64,000 bases of DNA from Azolla caroliniana (GCA_043228905.1 JBHGNT010000015.1:3038001-3102000), one strand, 5' to 3'. Positions 24,889 through 36,961 are shown, numbered from the stretch's first letter. Numbers and translations are program-made. The notes: a model not told the origin generated them from the letters alone.

Positions 24889-25748
24889 ATGGACACTTTC
24901 CGTTACCCTACTTCTTTGTGCTCCAACAATTCAGCCACGCCAGCAGGAGGTTTTACTTTGCTAGTAAGTCTTTGTTTTGGTTCTACTTCAATACAATCCC
25001 ATGCCTTGCTCGATTCTAGTGCATCTACTTGTTTCATCGATATTGCGTTCGTCCGAGCACATAAAATCCTCACCGTCCACACAACACAACCCATATTTGT
25101 TGACGCTATCGATGGACGGTTTCTCTCTTCGGGGGCGGTTACCGAAGCCACTGTCTCATTGGTACTCCAAGTTGGGTTCCACCAAGAGGTATTAACATTC
25201 TACCTCATTGCAACCCCTCGACATCCGATTGTTTTAGGGCTCTCTTAGTTGGAAACACATAATCCGACGGTGGATTGGTGCAGTCGCCCCATCACTCTTC
25301 GCACATATCTTGATGAAAACTCCGCCAAGGGTTTCATTCAACCCTCCAAATCACCGGCTGGGGCCCCAATCTTATTTTTCAAGAAGAAAGACATCTCATT
25401 ACGACTATGTGTGGATTATCGGGGTCTCAACAAAATTATGGTACGCAATCGTTATCCATTGCCTTTAATTCCAACACTCCTCGACCGACTTCGAATCGGG
25501 CGTATCTTCTCCAAAATTGACCTTTGGGGAGCCTATAATTTGGTGCGTATCAAGCCTAGAGACAAGTGGAAAATGACCTTCCGGACAAGCTATGGACATT
25601 TCGAGTACCAGGTGATGCCTTTCAGTCTCACCAATGCCCCCGCACCACAGTCTTCCAGCATATGATGAACAATATATTTCGGGAGTATCTCGATCTCTTC
25701 GTGGTGATCTACCTTGACGACATCGTAGTTTTTTCATCGTGTCCATGA
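24889..25748 (+). pseudogene. Chromovirus protease and reverse transcriptase fragment (plus strand)
   Basis: Protease region ALLDSSASTCFID (DSG altered to DSS) and HPIVLGLS, then TAG at 25246-25248 where the family has Trp before LETHNP. The reverse transcriptase follows: [73 protein letters not shown], a frameshift near 25650, and [11 protein letters not shown] with the catalytic YLDD. Homology stops abruptly at 25748, before the thumb and RNase H. With the minus-strand half at 21593-22785 it would make most of one chromovirus, consistent with an inversion. Confidence 0.88.
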
Positions 25749-26569
25749 CAGTTGCTACCCTTTGTCTCAGAGTTTAAGAAGCAAGTCATGGAGTTCATTC
25801 CATATAACTTTAGGGGTTATCAACAAAACTCATAGTTCACGAAATGTATAAATAACTTACCACGAGATGTGGTATCAACTATTGATTTGTTGAGAACTAC
25901 ACATTTAAAGTTCAAAATCATGTTTAGTCAATTGATTGGTACAATGACCAATGTACAATACTTCTACATATTTGCTATTGGAGACAAGACGGTGAGTTAC
26001 ATAAGAAATCATTATTCTACATTTGAAATGATAAAAAGTATGATATGGTATTTGTTCCACATTGCTTTAAGCTTCACCATGCAGATTTATTGTCCCTAGG
26101 TATTACCTTTAATGGACATTGGGTCTAGTCTGATGTTGTTGCATCGTAGTTTAAGGTGGCACAATCTTTCTTCTTCATTGCAAGGTAAATTTATCACTAT
26201 ATGTTTAGTACTTATAAAGCACGTCTAGTAAGGTAATACTTCATAATTGTTTACTTATTACTTTAATCTCCTATCAGTACTAATCTTCAATGAAAACTTA
26301 GAACTATTTACTTCCTTCAAGCAACTGCAAAATGAGGGCCTTTCCCCAAACATTATCACCTTCATTGGCATCTTGAAGGCTTGTGGTAGCTAAAGAGATA
26401 TAGAAAAAGGTAACAAGATATGCAATGTTCATTGTAATAGTGAACTATTTTGTATATGGCCTCTGGCCACTTTAATTTTAATACCAATGGAGGATATTTT
26501 TTATGGAAAAAGAAAAAATTATTTGTATTCAAACTTTTTTGCATCAATACATTTAATTTAGTCTCTTAC
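25749..26569. other. AT-rich stretch, nothing recognised
   Basis: No convincing frame, RNA gene or repeat was seen. Confidence 0.5.
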
Positions 26570-27215
26570 TTTTAGTGTTCGGAGTTAACAACTTAGTACT
26601 ATACTCCCATTAACGTCTATACTAATTGTGTATTCACATGTTTTTTGTATTCTTAAATAACCACTTAGTATTGTCTAGTGTCCTCCCATGTGCATTAACG
26701 CTAACTGTGTATTCAAAAGATGTTTAGTAATCTTTTCCACAACTTAGCATTGTCTTGCTTGAAAGCATCAACACTAATTTTGTCATTTCAACTATGTTTT
26801 AGTATTCTTAAATAACAACTTAATATTGTCCTATCATGTGCATCAATGCTAATTGTCTATTTACCCATGTTAAGTACTCTTAAATAACAACTTGAACTAT
26901 TCTCCCATGTGCATCAGTACTAATTGGCTATTCACCTATAATAGCACTCTTAAATAACAACTTAGTATACAAGTTAGTACTATCCTCAAATGTGCATATG
27001 TACTATTTGGCTATTCACCTATAATAGCACTCTTAAATAACAACTTAGTATTGTCCTCCGGTGTACATCAATTCTAAGTTTCTATTTAGTCATGTTAAGT
27101 ACTCTTAAATAATTTAACTTAGTATTGTCCTCCCATGTGCATCGATCCTAATTGTCTATTAAGCTATGTTAAGTATTCTTAAATAACAACTTAGTATTGT
27201 CCTCCGGTGTGTATC
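26570..27215. repeat. Tandem array of ~90-bp units
   Basis: Roughly eight divergent units containing CTTAAATAACAACTTAGTAT, CCTCCCATGTGCATC and CTAATTG. The array abuts the integrase end of Copia C. Confidence 0.85.
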
Positions 27216-28689
27216 TGTAGGAGAACTCATGTCAATTCCCTCCTTTTGCAAAAAGCTTGAGAATTGGTTGAAAAAATACTCTTTTCTGCCATCGGTCCTA
27301 AGGTACTTGATCTTCCGGCCCATCTCCCGTTCGACAAGGCTCTTCACCCACAAGAAAGACTTCGCTTTTCTTCTTGATCAAGCATGCCCAGTTGTGCCGA
27401 GTGTAGTCGTCGATGAAGGTTACAAAGCAACGACTCCCACCTATACTCACATTCTGCGTTGGTTCCCACACATCCGAGTGGATAAAATCGAGCTTGTTTC
27501 GGCTCCGATTATGCTCATTGGGGAATGGAAGTCAGTGATGCTTCCCTAACTGGCAAGCTTCACAAACTTGGCCCTTCCAGCCACTGAATTTTGGCATACC
27601 GAAAATGATGTTCTTCGTTTGCATTTCTCGAAGCCACGGGAAGTTGACATGGCCGAACAGCTTGTGCCACAGGTCGATGTCCGTGTAGACCTTTTGACCG
27701 TTGGTGAACATAGCAGTGCCTACGTCATTCATCTTAAGGATAAACATCCTCCCTTCTCGACGCCTTTTTGTGATGATTTTACCTTCCTCTTCACTAAAGG
27801 ACCCCTGATGAGTGAATCGGACCTACATAGCTTGGTCGACGATTTGATCGATTGACATTAGGTTCTTGGTTATCGTTGGGACATGTAGGACATTCCTCCT
27901 TATCCTTTTTTGGCTGACATGGCTCAAGGGGGCGTCTCTAATGTGTTCAATAGGGTGAGGGGTGTCGTCTCCGGTTTGAATGACCCCTAGCTGTTCCAAC
28001 TTCTCAAGATGGGAGAACCATTCTTCATGGTTCGTCATGTGGTTGGAAGCCCCAGAATCCATATACCACGCCTCGTTCAGCTTCGAGGTGCTCATCTTCA
28101 TCGAGTTGACTTTGTGCTCCATGAAAAATGCAAGGCTTGTTCCGGCTCCTCTTGAGCCTTTAGCATAGTGCGATCTCTGTCGCCTCTTAGAGTCGGCTTT
28201 GCTCAATCCGGCTTTGTCCGAATCAACCTGTTTCTTGCTTGTGGCCCTTTCGACCACAATTCCAGCAATTAGTGGCTTTATTTTGCTAGCTGCTCGTGGC
28301 GGGTCCACTACTATCGGCACCTCCTCTGTGCCTATGGTTTTGCTCTTGTCGGCTGCTACCATTGCGTGCCGATCCACCGCGTCAACCACGACCATGGGGC
28401 CTCTCTGCCTCTGTGTACAACATCTTGTTGTCTGTGTGTATCCTCGTCGATGCACTTGTGTGATTTTCTTCAACCAGGAGCATCGATTTCAACTCAAAGA
28501 AGGATGGGGTATTCTCCCTCATGCAGACCGTCGTCTGGAATGATCCGAACTTCTACACCAAACCACCAAGGTAGACTTGCATCATCTTCTCCTCCTCTTC
28601 AACCATCACGTTGATAGACCCGAGCGAGTCACAGATCTCCTTGATCTTGGAGGTGTAATCAACCACCTTTTGGGAATTGAGGTCGTTAG
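27216..28689 (-). pseudogene. Copia C: gag, protease and integrase remnant
   Basis: Minus-strand order from 28689: Gag part (NSQKVVDYTSKIKEICDSLG, VYLGGLV), basic linker, protease (WYMDSGASNHMTNHEEW), GAG-pre-integrase (IDLWHKLFGHVNFPWL, VCEACQLGKHH) and integrase with KIKYLRTDGRKEYF (GG changed to GR). Stops and frameshifts separate the pieces. Reverse transcriptase and RNase H are missing because the tandem array begins inside the integrase. The first ~100 Gag residues are also missing, cut at the LTR of Copia D (28690). Confidence 0.85.
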
Positions 28690-28995
28690 TGCAGAAACAT
28701 TAACAACATCTTGACTTGAAGATCATTGTGTGTACAAGTGAAAGGCAAGATCAAAGAACAGAATGAGAGAGAGAGAGAGAGACAAAGAGTCACACATTGA
28801 TATGTAATAGTTACAAATGAATGGTGGCATTAACCAAGATGAACAACAACAACAACTTTTTAATTAGATTACAAAGCCCGTTATATACTAATTGGGCTAG
28901 GGCAACTACCCTTTGACATATTTACAAAGATGTCCTAAACCTAGACTATCCAAAGGGACAGTGTGAATACGGCCATTAGAGACCCGTATTCGACA
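28690..28995 (-). repeat. 3' LTR of Copia D
   Basis: A 306-bp segment with TG...CA ends (TGTCGAATACGG to GTTTCTGCA on the minus strand), preceded by the purine tract ACGAGGGAG at 28996-29004. It contains a (GA)n run near 28766-28782. No matching 5' LTR was found near 33353. Confidence 0.6.
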
Positions 28996-29401
28996 CTCCC
29001 TCGTAATGGGCATATACACCAAAACTCTGTAAAAGAATAAATTAGAGTTGTCGAACATATCGGTTTTGTTCGAATCAGCAAAATCTGGAAACAAAAGGCC
29101 GAGCCAGTCGGGGTCAAAAGAACTAAAGTCAAGCTTTGAACATATCGGTTTTGCTCGAATCGGCAAAATCCGAAAACAAAAGGCCGAGTCAGAAGAACTA
29201 AAGCCGAGCTTTGAACTATCGATGTCGATTGTCCAAGAACATCGTGAATGGTAATCTGCGACATTATCAGTTGTAGATATCTTCTTGGTGCTGATTTTCC
29301 CTGAAATGATGTAGTCCCGAACGAAGTGATATCGAATGTCCATGTGTTTCGAGGCATTGTGTTGAACCGGATTTTTCGACAGAGGGACAATGTCACAGAC
29401 A
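28996..29401 (-). pseudogene. Copia D RNase H tail with internal duplication
   Basis: Minus-strand reading LSKNPVQHNASKHMDIRYHF and ISTKKISTTDNVAD is the RNase H end of a Copia polyprotein. Between 29052 and 29215 an 80-90-bp segment (CATATCGGTTTTG...CAAGCTTTGAA) is tandemly duplicated. Confidence 0.8.
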
Positions 29402-29885
29402 TGACAACAATCATGTCAAGATTTGAACTCCTAACCTCTTGTATATAATCAAGTGTTGTGTTCTAACCAACACATCCAAATATATGGTCATGTTATGTAT
29501 ATCTTAGTAGATTATTAGTAGATTATCTATTTCAAGTTCTTGGAGTTTTTAGAAAGTTCTAGAGGGTTCTAGAATATTCTAATGCATGTACTTTGACTCA
29601 CAGTATAAATACTTGTAACCTCCTTGGTCCCTTTTAAGGGATTCAACGCCACTCACTGACACATCAATCTAGTTTTTCTCGTTTCATTCCATATTTTCTC
29701 CTTGATCTTCATATGTGTCTTCATGCGTTTGTATTGTTCCTAGTGCCTTAAGTTCCTCATCTCATCGCTCCCAACTTCCTGAGTTTCTAGCCTCATCACG
29801 TTGAGTTCCACATTCGTAACCTTATTGGTCATGGCCTCGTGTCATTTGTGCTTTGTCTTAGTCTAGTGTTGGTGTGTCTGTGACA
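29402..29885 (+). repeat. Solo-type LTR inserted in Copia D RNase H
   Basis: 484 bp with TGACAACAAT...TCTGTGACA ends, a plus-strand TATA box (TATAAATA near 29613) and GACA directly repeated at both sides (29398-29401 and 29886-29889; the match extends to ACAGACA if ends are shifted). Removing it rejoins the Copia D RNase H frame (HGVV to CDIVPLSKNP). Confidence 0.7.
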
Positions 29886-32800
29886 GACAACACCGTGTCT
29901 GTCAATGTAGAAAATTGGAGCTTAGCCAAACTTGGCTTGTCGAAACGTGCAAGCCCGTCGACCGAGCCATAAGGCCTCTTTCGCCACGTCGGATGCGGCT
30001 ACGTATTCGACCTCGGTCATTGATGTGGCAATGCACTCCTGAAGTTTCGATTTCCACGAGATCGTGCCATTTCCCAATTTGAAACAATAACCGGTTGTCA
30101 ATTTTCAATTGCCCCCACATCCGGCAAAGTCCGAGTTAGTGTATCCGACTATGCCTGAATAGTCGTTCGGGATGAATAGGACACCAAAGTCTTTTGTGCC
30201 CACAAGGTATCTGAACACATGGTTAACTATGTTCCAATGCAATCGACTGGGATTGTGCATGAATCTGCTGACGAATCCTACAGCGTGAGCAATGTCAATT
30301 TGTGTAGCGACCATCGCTTACATCAAGGAGCCAACTGTCAGTGCATATGGTACCGACTTCTTAACTTCCCCCTCTGAACCAGATGTCGAGCAGTCTCACT
30401 AAGACAGTTGAACGCTAATGGGAAGTGGGGTCGAAGCATATTTGGCTGATTGCATGTTGAAGCGTTCCAAGACACGTCCAATATAGTCGGATTGAGAAAG
30501 AAACAAAGGTCGGCGATTCTGATTCCGACTTATTTTCATGTTGAGAATGTGTCTTGCTGGACCGAGATCCTTCATGGCTAACTTCAACCGCAGTTGCCGA
30601 ACAAGTTCAACGAGCTCTCTGGCATGTCTACCGGAGAGTAGCATGTCGTCCACGTAGATCATGAGGAAGATGGGTGACCCATCTCAAGTTGTTTTCGTGA
30701 AGAGGCAGTGGTCCTCATCGCTCTTGGAGAAGCGAATTGATTGGATGAAGTTGTCGAACCTCTTATACCATTGTCTCAATGCCTGCATTAGGCCGTATAG
30801 ACTCTTCAAAAGTCAGTAGACTAGATGTTCTTGGCCCACTGCCACAAAGACTTTCGGATGCTCCATATAAATTTCCTCCTCTAAGTCACTGTGGAGGAAT
30901 GCCCTTTTTACATCTAGCTGAATCAGCTCCCGATTTTTTGGTAATTCGACCAAGTCCCAAGTTTTGTTTGCCCAAATGGAGTTCATTTCCAACTCCATCA
31001 CCAAATGCCATGTGGCAGATTCGGCTTATGCCAATGCTTCTTTGCATGATGTTGGTTCACTGACATTTGTAAAGAAGATTCCATGAGAGTACCTCTTTAG
31101 GGGTTGCAACAGTCTCTCGGATTTTCGAGGTATGACTAGAGTAGTCGCATCGGGTGTCGGAGTCGGATGGCCCAAAGTCAAATTGTTCGGTTGTGCCGAG
31201 TCGGTTCTAGAGGATTCAGCTACCCGTGAAGCAGACCTCGTGTTATGGGTTGGGCCTTCGTGAAAGGTTGGCACATCTGAAAAGGTAACCCTTCAGAGTT
31301 TAATAGGTCGTTCGACCGTCTTGTGCATATCTCATTGAACACAACGTCAGAACTTGGATGATCTGTTTGTGCTCAGGATCCCAGAGTCGGTATCCGAATT
31401 CACTATCTGGTCCATAACCAAGGAAAATGCATTTCCTAGACCTTGGAATAAGTTTGTGGTGATCGTCTTTCGGTATGAGGGTGTGTGCCTCGCAACCCCG
31501 AAAATCCTCAGCTTGTCATAATTCGGCTTGCTGCCGGTCCATAATTCCTGAGGTACTTGAAGTCCTAGAGGCCTACTTGGCGACATGTTAATTATGTGTG
31601 CTACCATAAGTAGGGCCTCTGCCCAGAAGCCATCCAACAACCTAGAGTGTTGGAGCATGGAAACTATATGTTCTTGAATTGTCCAATTCATTCGTTCTGC
31701 AATTCCATTTTGCTCCAGAATATAGGGTGCCATATATTCACGTCTAATGCCGCATTGTCGGCAAAATCTAATGAATTCTCCATACTTGAACTCTCCTCCG
31801 TTTACAGTCCGAAGGCATTTTAGTTTTCGACTAGATTGATTTTCTACCATAGCGAGCCATTTGGAAAAGATCGAGAACACCCGATCTTTGGTTTTGATCG
31901 GATAAGCCCACACCTTTCGGGTCGAATCGTCGATAAAACTTACGAAGTACAAGGCACCGCCGAGAGACTGATGTGGCATAGGGCCATAGATGTCTGAGAG
32001 GACCAAATCGAGTGGACTCGATTCTCTTGGTGCTGCTATCAGGTGTGAAGCGGCTATCTGTTGGCCATACTTACAATGCTTGTAGAATTGTTGATCGGAG
32101 AAGGAGAGTTTGGGGATGTATCCGGCTCTAGATAGATGCATTATGGTGGCCTTGTTGATGTGTCTAAGTCATCCATGCCATAGTGATGACACGGGAATAT
32201 CAACCAGGAACAAGTCACCCTCTCTAAGTGTGATATATAGCGGGTACAGAGAACGTACTTTCGGTTCTCAAGCAAGCAAGAGGTTCCCCCTGTGGTCTTC
32301 ATCGTCTTCGTCCAATTTTCCGAATGAGATCGAAGGTCTTGAGAGCTTAGGTACGTGCCAGACATTGTGTAGTACTAATGTAGAACCACCTGGAAGATTA
32401 AGTTCTATTGTGTCGATTCCGATAATAGCACAGTGTTGTGAGTTTCCGACACGGACTGAGTCGGAATGTCGGGTCGAATATTGCCGAAACTGGGATCTGT
32501 GAGGGGTCACATGGTAGGACACACCCGAATCCAAGAGCCATGAGCTCGATTCCTCAATCGTGAGCAGAACTTGTGATTCCATTGGGTTTTCAATGGATAG
32601 TATGTTCGGGTCGTTCAACAATACTTTGAGTGAAGAGCCGACGGAATTGACCTCCTCATGCTGACCACTCTATTTATCTGCTCGCTAAGCCTTATCATTC
32701 ATGGCTTTGAGTGCACGGCAATCAACTTTGATGTGCCCGGGTTTCTTGTAGTAGTTGTAGATTTGATTGTCCCGGGACTTGCTCAGACTTCACTGATTCT

Positions 32801-33353
32801 TTGGCTGTCATGAAGAACTTCTTCCTCGACTGTTTGGTCACTCGGAGGAACCTTGTACTACATAAGCTTCATCAGTCGAATCTTTTGCAAATGATTTCCT
32901 CCGAGCTGCTTCACTTAGTATTGCACTCGTAACTTCGGAGTACTTCACAACCGTAGTAGAAGCGTCGCACACAGTTGTGACGAAAGTTTCCCACGAAGGG
33001 GTGAGACTATTCATGACCAACATTGCTCTTAGTTCGTCCTCAATTGTCGTCCCCTAAGCCAAAATTTGGGAGCTTAAGCTTTCGTACTCGTTCAAGTGTG
33101 CATGGACCGAGTCAGATTCTTTCATCCGAAGGTTGTAAAGGCGTCGAATTAGATATATCTTCGTGGCGACGACCTTCTTCTCATAAGTGTGTGATAATGT
33201 CTTCCATAGTTGAAAGGTTGTCAAATACGTTTGCATATGAAGTACACTAACTCCAGCAAGTGCATCCGAATGGTGGCTCAATGTTGTTCGGTCGACAATT
33301 GCTATTTTGCCGACACAGTATAAGACGAACGTTCGAGTCGAACGTTCTATCAA
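29886..33353 (-). pseudogene. Copia D gag-pol remnant
   Basis: Minus strand, from 33353: Gag (HTYEKKVVATKIYLIRRLYN, LVMNSLTPSWETFVT), a degraded zinc knuckle, protease (WLLDSGVSYHVTPHRSQF), GAG-pre-integrase, integrase (SDIYGPMPHQSLGGALYFVS, FIDDSTRKVWAYP, RTVNGGEF with DN changed to VN, EQNGIAERMNWTIQE), reverse transcriptase (LDVKRAFLHSDLEEEIYM, MIYVDDMLLSGRHA, PARHILNMKI) and RNase H (GYTNSDFAGC). Many stops and frameshifts. The Gag N-terminus and 5' LTR are not seen. Confidence 0.9.
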
Positions 33354-33636
33354 GAAGTTGTGGTTAGACGGATAGATACGAATTAGCTATAAACTTATTG
33401 GTGATAACAGACACCAAGATCATGACTTATGTAATATAGCTTAAACAGAAATAAACAGATGACAAGAAGTAATCCGTACACAGATATTTCCTAAACAAAC
33501 TTTATATTACTAAATACAACGATAGATTTTTACAATGCCTTCGGTTCCTTTTATAGGTAACCCGAAGGTCTTTTCTCATCAAGAAATCCTACTGCTTATA
33601 CTTGACAAGAATTACAAAACTTCATAACTAACTATG
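33354..33636 (-). other. LTR-like spacer with TATA box
   Basis: AT-rich, with minus-strand CCTATAAAAGG at 33548-33558 between the end of element E's accessory frame and the truncated gag of Copia D. It is probably part of an LTR of one of them. No clear ends were found. Confidence 0.35.
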
Positions 33637-34863
33637 TCCTATTTGGCTATTTGCTGAGTCATCGATCCAAACTGTCGATCCGACTCCGAACATCTTTCCG
33701 ATACCGACACATTCATACTTGTCCGGGTAACACTTGGCATGCCCGTGGGCCAGGACGTTGTCCAGCAAACCCACAGGACCTCTTTACCCGTGCTACTCTG
33801 AGGAAAGATCTTCCTCCATCTCCAAATCCTCGTCTGCGTCGTCTTGCAAAATGTCGAATAATGAGGGTTCTGCCTCTTGTGTTGCCATGCCTTCCTCGTC
33901 TTCTTCTTCAGCTTCTGTATCCTCCCCATTGTTGTTTTCCTGTCAGGTTCCTTCCGTCGATGGGCTTGGGTCCGCTTCTGTTCTTGCTTCCGGTGCCCCG
34001 AGTCCAGGTGTTTTGGTAATTCTTTCAGCTTCGATATTGTCTAACTCGACGGATGTCTCAACATCATGCTTGTCGAATTCTTGCATGATTCTATTAATTT
34101 CTTCTTTAAAATAAGTCGTCATGTCGTATAGGTCCTTAGCAATATCTTCTTGAACTGTGGTCATTGCTTCTTCCGACATCTTGAGGAAGCCCTTGCCCTG
34201 AACTTTCCTATTTTCTCTGTCAACTCTTAATAGTTGAAGCTCTGTTGCTTGTGCCAGCCATGTTTGCCAACCCTTCTCTAGCGATTCATTGACCAATTTT
34301 AGGGTGTTAATTCGGTGACGTCTAATGATCGCTTGAACCCTGTCCTGAGTCATTCTAGCCTCAAACTATGATGTTGCCAATGTTTTTCGTAAATCAATGA
34401 TTACCGCATTGGTCTGCCCTTCTGCCTGAATCAACTTAGCTTGGGCCACTAAGAGGTCAAGTCGTCGTTTCTTGGAGACTGTTTGAATTTCTGCACATCG
34501 GTTTTCTAGCGTCGCTTTCTCTTCATTCTAGTTGTTCTGTTGTTGAATAATTTTTTTGTTGATTTCGTTTATCAGTTTGTCTTTACCCGCCAACTGTGTT
34601 GTAAAACAAGTCTCTTGGCTTTTGACATACTCTTCCAGTTCCTCGACTTGTTGCCGTGTAGTCTCTTGATGTTGGGCTAACTGTTGGCATAAATCTTTTA
34701 TTACATTATCCTTTTCCCCTAAAGATCCGCCAGCCGTCGTTTTTGCAGACTATAATTGAACCTCCATTTCCCTAAACTGGTCCTCAGTCTTTTCCGCCTT
34801 AATTTCTGCCTCCCTTAATGCTTGTTCGTCTTGGTACAACCTCTTTTGTAATTCCGAATCCGT
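33637..34863 (-). pseudogene. Element E accessory frame, C-terminal coiled-coil half
   Basis: Continues the frame broken at 43394 by LARD2: joining the two sides with one CCGT gives uninterrupted LETDSELQKRL. The sequence is Glu/Gln/Lys-rich with heptad character (LAQHQETTRQQVEELEEY, MTQDRVQAIIRRHRINTLKL, VQEDIAKDLYDMTTYFKEEI), then an acidic tail (DDADEDLEMEEDL). At least four stops and a frameshift near 33930 are present. The last recognisable codons end near 33637. Function is unknown. It follows a Tat/Athila-type integrase on the same strand. Confidence 0.65.
34860..34863. repeat. Left 4-bp TSD (CCGT) of LARD2
   Basis: CCGT here and at 43394-43397. Retaining one copy restores the coiled-coil frame. 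Confidence 0.85.
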
Positions 34864-35619
34864 TGTCGTGCCTTTCGGCTCCGGATCGTTGCGTGAGTCG
34901 GGTGGGAACCGCTGGGGTTTTGGACTAGGAAGAGGAGAGTTTTAAGGCTAATAAGAATATAAATATGTTGTAAGAAAGAGTTATAGCAAACTCGTGAATC
35001 CCACGAGTGTATTGTATTAGATTAATCAATGTGAATATAAGAATATAAACTTCGGTTGAAAGAGAATGATATAGAATTCTCGTGAATCCCACGAGTATAG
35101 TTTATTAATTGGTGTTTTTTAGAAACATATCCAGTTTCCAAATATTTTTCACACACCTATTACATTGTGCTCCCCATCCTTATGTAGTGATGGGAGAGAC
35201 TAAGCATAACTACATGCTTTTTTAATCCTTGCTTTTATTTGCTAAATATAGTGCTCATGCACGCTAGATGTGCATGAGTCACTTTTTAGTTGCTTGCGTT
35301 TTTCTATAAAATATTCACGCACTCTAAAAATGCATGATTTACCTTTTTAATAAAGGTAGGCGCAAATAAAGCACTTATAGTTATTAAATCTATTTATAGA
35401 ACACTAAAGATAAGGTAGCATAATGGTAAAGTTGAGATTTGGCTACGTGGAGGTACAAGGTTCAAATCTTGCCCTATGCACGTGATAAATATCTTGATAT
35501 TCTTATTTTATTTATTGGTGATAAATATCTTGATATTCTTATTTTATTTATTTATATGTAATTAAATCGGTTATATTATTTTTACTTTTTTCACGTAGTG
35601 TACGAAATACACTACGACA
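34864..35619 (-). repeat. 3' LTR of LARD2
   Basis: 756 bp, TGTCGTAGTG...GGCACGACA on the minus strand. It has two copies of the CTCGTGAATCCCACGAG palindrome region where the 5' LTR has one degenerate copy, which accounts for most of the 82-bp length difference. It also has the CTCATGCAC/GTGCATGAG hairpin (35254-35278), a tRNA-like segment, a duplicated GTGATAAATATCTTGATATT block (35480-35550) and a terminal hairpin GTAGTGTA/TACACTAC (35595-35615). Confidence 0.92.
35416..35469 (+). other. tRNA-like A box / B box pair inside the LARD2 LTR
   Basis: TAGCATAATGG (35416-35426) is a perfect match to the A-box consensus TRGYNNARNGG. GGTTCAAATCT (35459-35469) matches the B box except at two positions. 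Starts are 43 nt apart. The same sequence occurs in the 5' LTR (about 43189-43242). Confidence 0.65.
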
Positions 35620-36272
35620 CTCGCCCCCTCCGAACCCGCACATCCTCCGGTATGTGCCGAAGTTGCCGATGCTCGTTGTCTCCCCTTCATCCTCCGTTTG
35701 TCCCGCTATGTCAACTTTGTCTCTCCATTTTGAGTAGACCCATTCTTTCCACCCGAACCATTGTCGCCATCCGATCCACCATATTCTTTGTTCATTCTTT
35801 GCATTGCCATGAGTGGTTGTCATGGTCCCTTGTGGTACTCTTGAGCATCTCGGTGTGTTGTCTCTCTCCACTCCGCGCTTGTCTTCCGTAGGTTCTACCC
35901 ACGCGTCGATGTCGACCTCCGAATACGCGCTCGCTGTTAGGTCCTTGTGCGGCTTTAATGCATGCTTTATTTCTCGATGTTGCGCATGCGTCGTATTAGG
36001 CCGTAGCGCATGCTTCGTATTCCATCGTAGTGCATGCGCCGTATTACCCCGTAGTGCATACTTATTTTTGCACCGTAGCGCGTGCTTCTTTTTGCGCCGT
36101 AGCGTGTGCTTCTCTTTACGCCGTAGCACGTGCTTCTTTTGGTGCCGTAGTGCGTGCTCCGTATTACATGCTTCTCCCATCGTAGACCCGACCTTCGCGT
36201 TGTCATGCTTTTGTTTACATCGGAATTTCAGACGGATCATCTTCCATCCGAACCGGCTTCCGACTTTACCTT
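35548..36272 (-). pseudogene. LARD2 gag-like frame, C-terminal half with octapeptide repeat
   Basis: In frame with 42681-41754 once Copia B and one CCTTG are removed: 928 + 725 nt equals 551 codons exactly, ending at the stop 35548-35550 inside the 3' LTR. About nine tandem octapeptides of the form xKHALRxx (for example EKHTLRRK, KKHALRCK, TKHALRPN) occupy 36170-35950, encoded by a 24-bp minisatellite. A Trp-rich stretch (RIWWIGWRQWFGWKEW) follows. The repeat is strongly basic and could bind RNA, which is inference. Confidence 0.8.
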
Positions 36273-36277
36273 CCTTG

Positions 36278-36958
36278 TGTTGGGATTTCGGTCCCTCCGG
36301 ATGGGATGTCCGGAGATGAATGACGGCAAGCCCGGAGGCTGTTACGGAACCGTAGGATGAAGAGTACCCGGCATGAAGCCGGATGAAGAGTACCAGGTTA
36401 CGGAGCCGGATGATGAAGACCCCGGTTACGGAGCCGGATGCTGAAGACCCCGGCTACGGAGCCGGATGACGAATGTACCCGGTGAGAGAGATCCGGATGC
36501 GGGGACATATTTGTGAATATGTTTGCCAAGAGCCCTTGTGGTTATATTTGTAAATAGCCCGAAAGTCATATGTGTATAAATATGACTTAGGGCAAACAGT
36601 ATAGAAGGTTGTTGTTGCTCATTTTTCCCATGCGAAGTGAGAGCAGCCGAGAGAGAGAGAGAGAGATAGAGCGCGAGAGAGAGACGAAGAGGTAGACGCC
36701 TCTGTGTACTTCCGCCGCCTGTGGCGAGGACAGCGAGCTCAAGGTTGTTGCCTTGCAGCTCGCCATTGTATATTTCTCTGTGCATAGTTTGGTTCGGAGT
36801 CTCGCACTCCCGTGGTTTTTTTCCCGTATAGGGTTTTTCCACGTTAATCCCTGTGTATCGCGTCTTTCTCTGTATTTCCTATTTTCTGCTACATTGATCC
36901 GCGATTACTCGGCTGTGGCCGAGTGAAGAAGGTGAATCCAAGCGGTGATTTCCTTTCA
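36278..36958 (+). repeat. 5' LTR of Copia B
   Basis: 681 bp, TGTTGGGATTTCGG...GATTTCCTTTCA. U3 carries CGGAGCCGGATGATGAAGAC minisatellite units. A TATA box (GTATAAATATG) lies near 36573 and a (GA)n leader at 36651-36682. It resembles the Copia A LTR in U3, but the last ~60 bp are different. Confidence 0.95.
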
Positions 36959-36961
36959 AAC

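Noticed and set aside
26580-27215. CRISPR-like array of repeats and spacers
   Set aside because: The units are contiguous divergent tandem repeats without unique spacers, in a plant genome.
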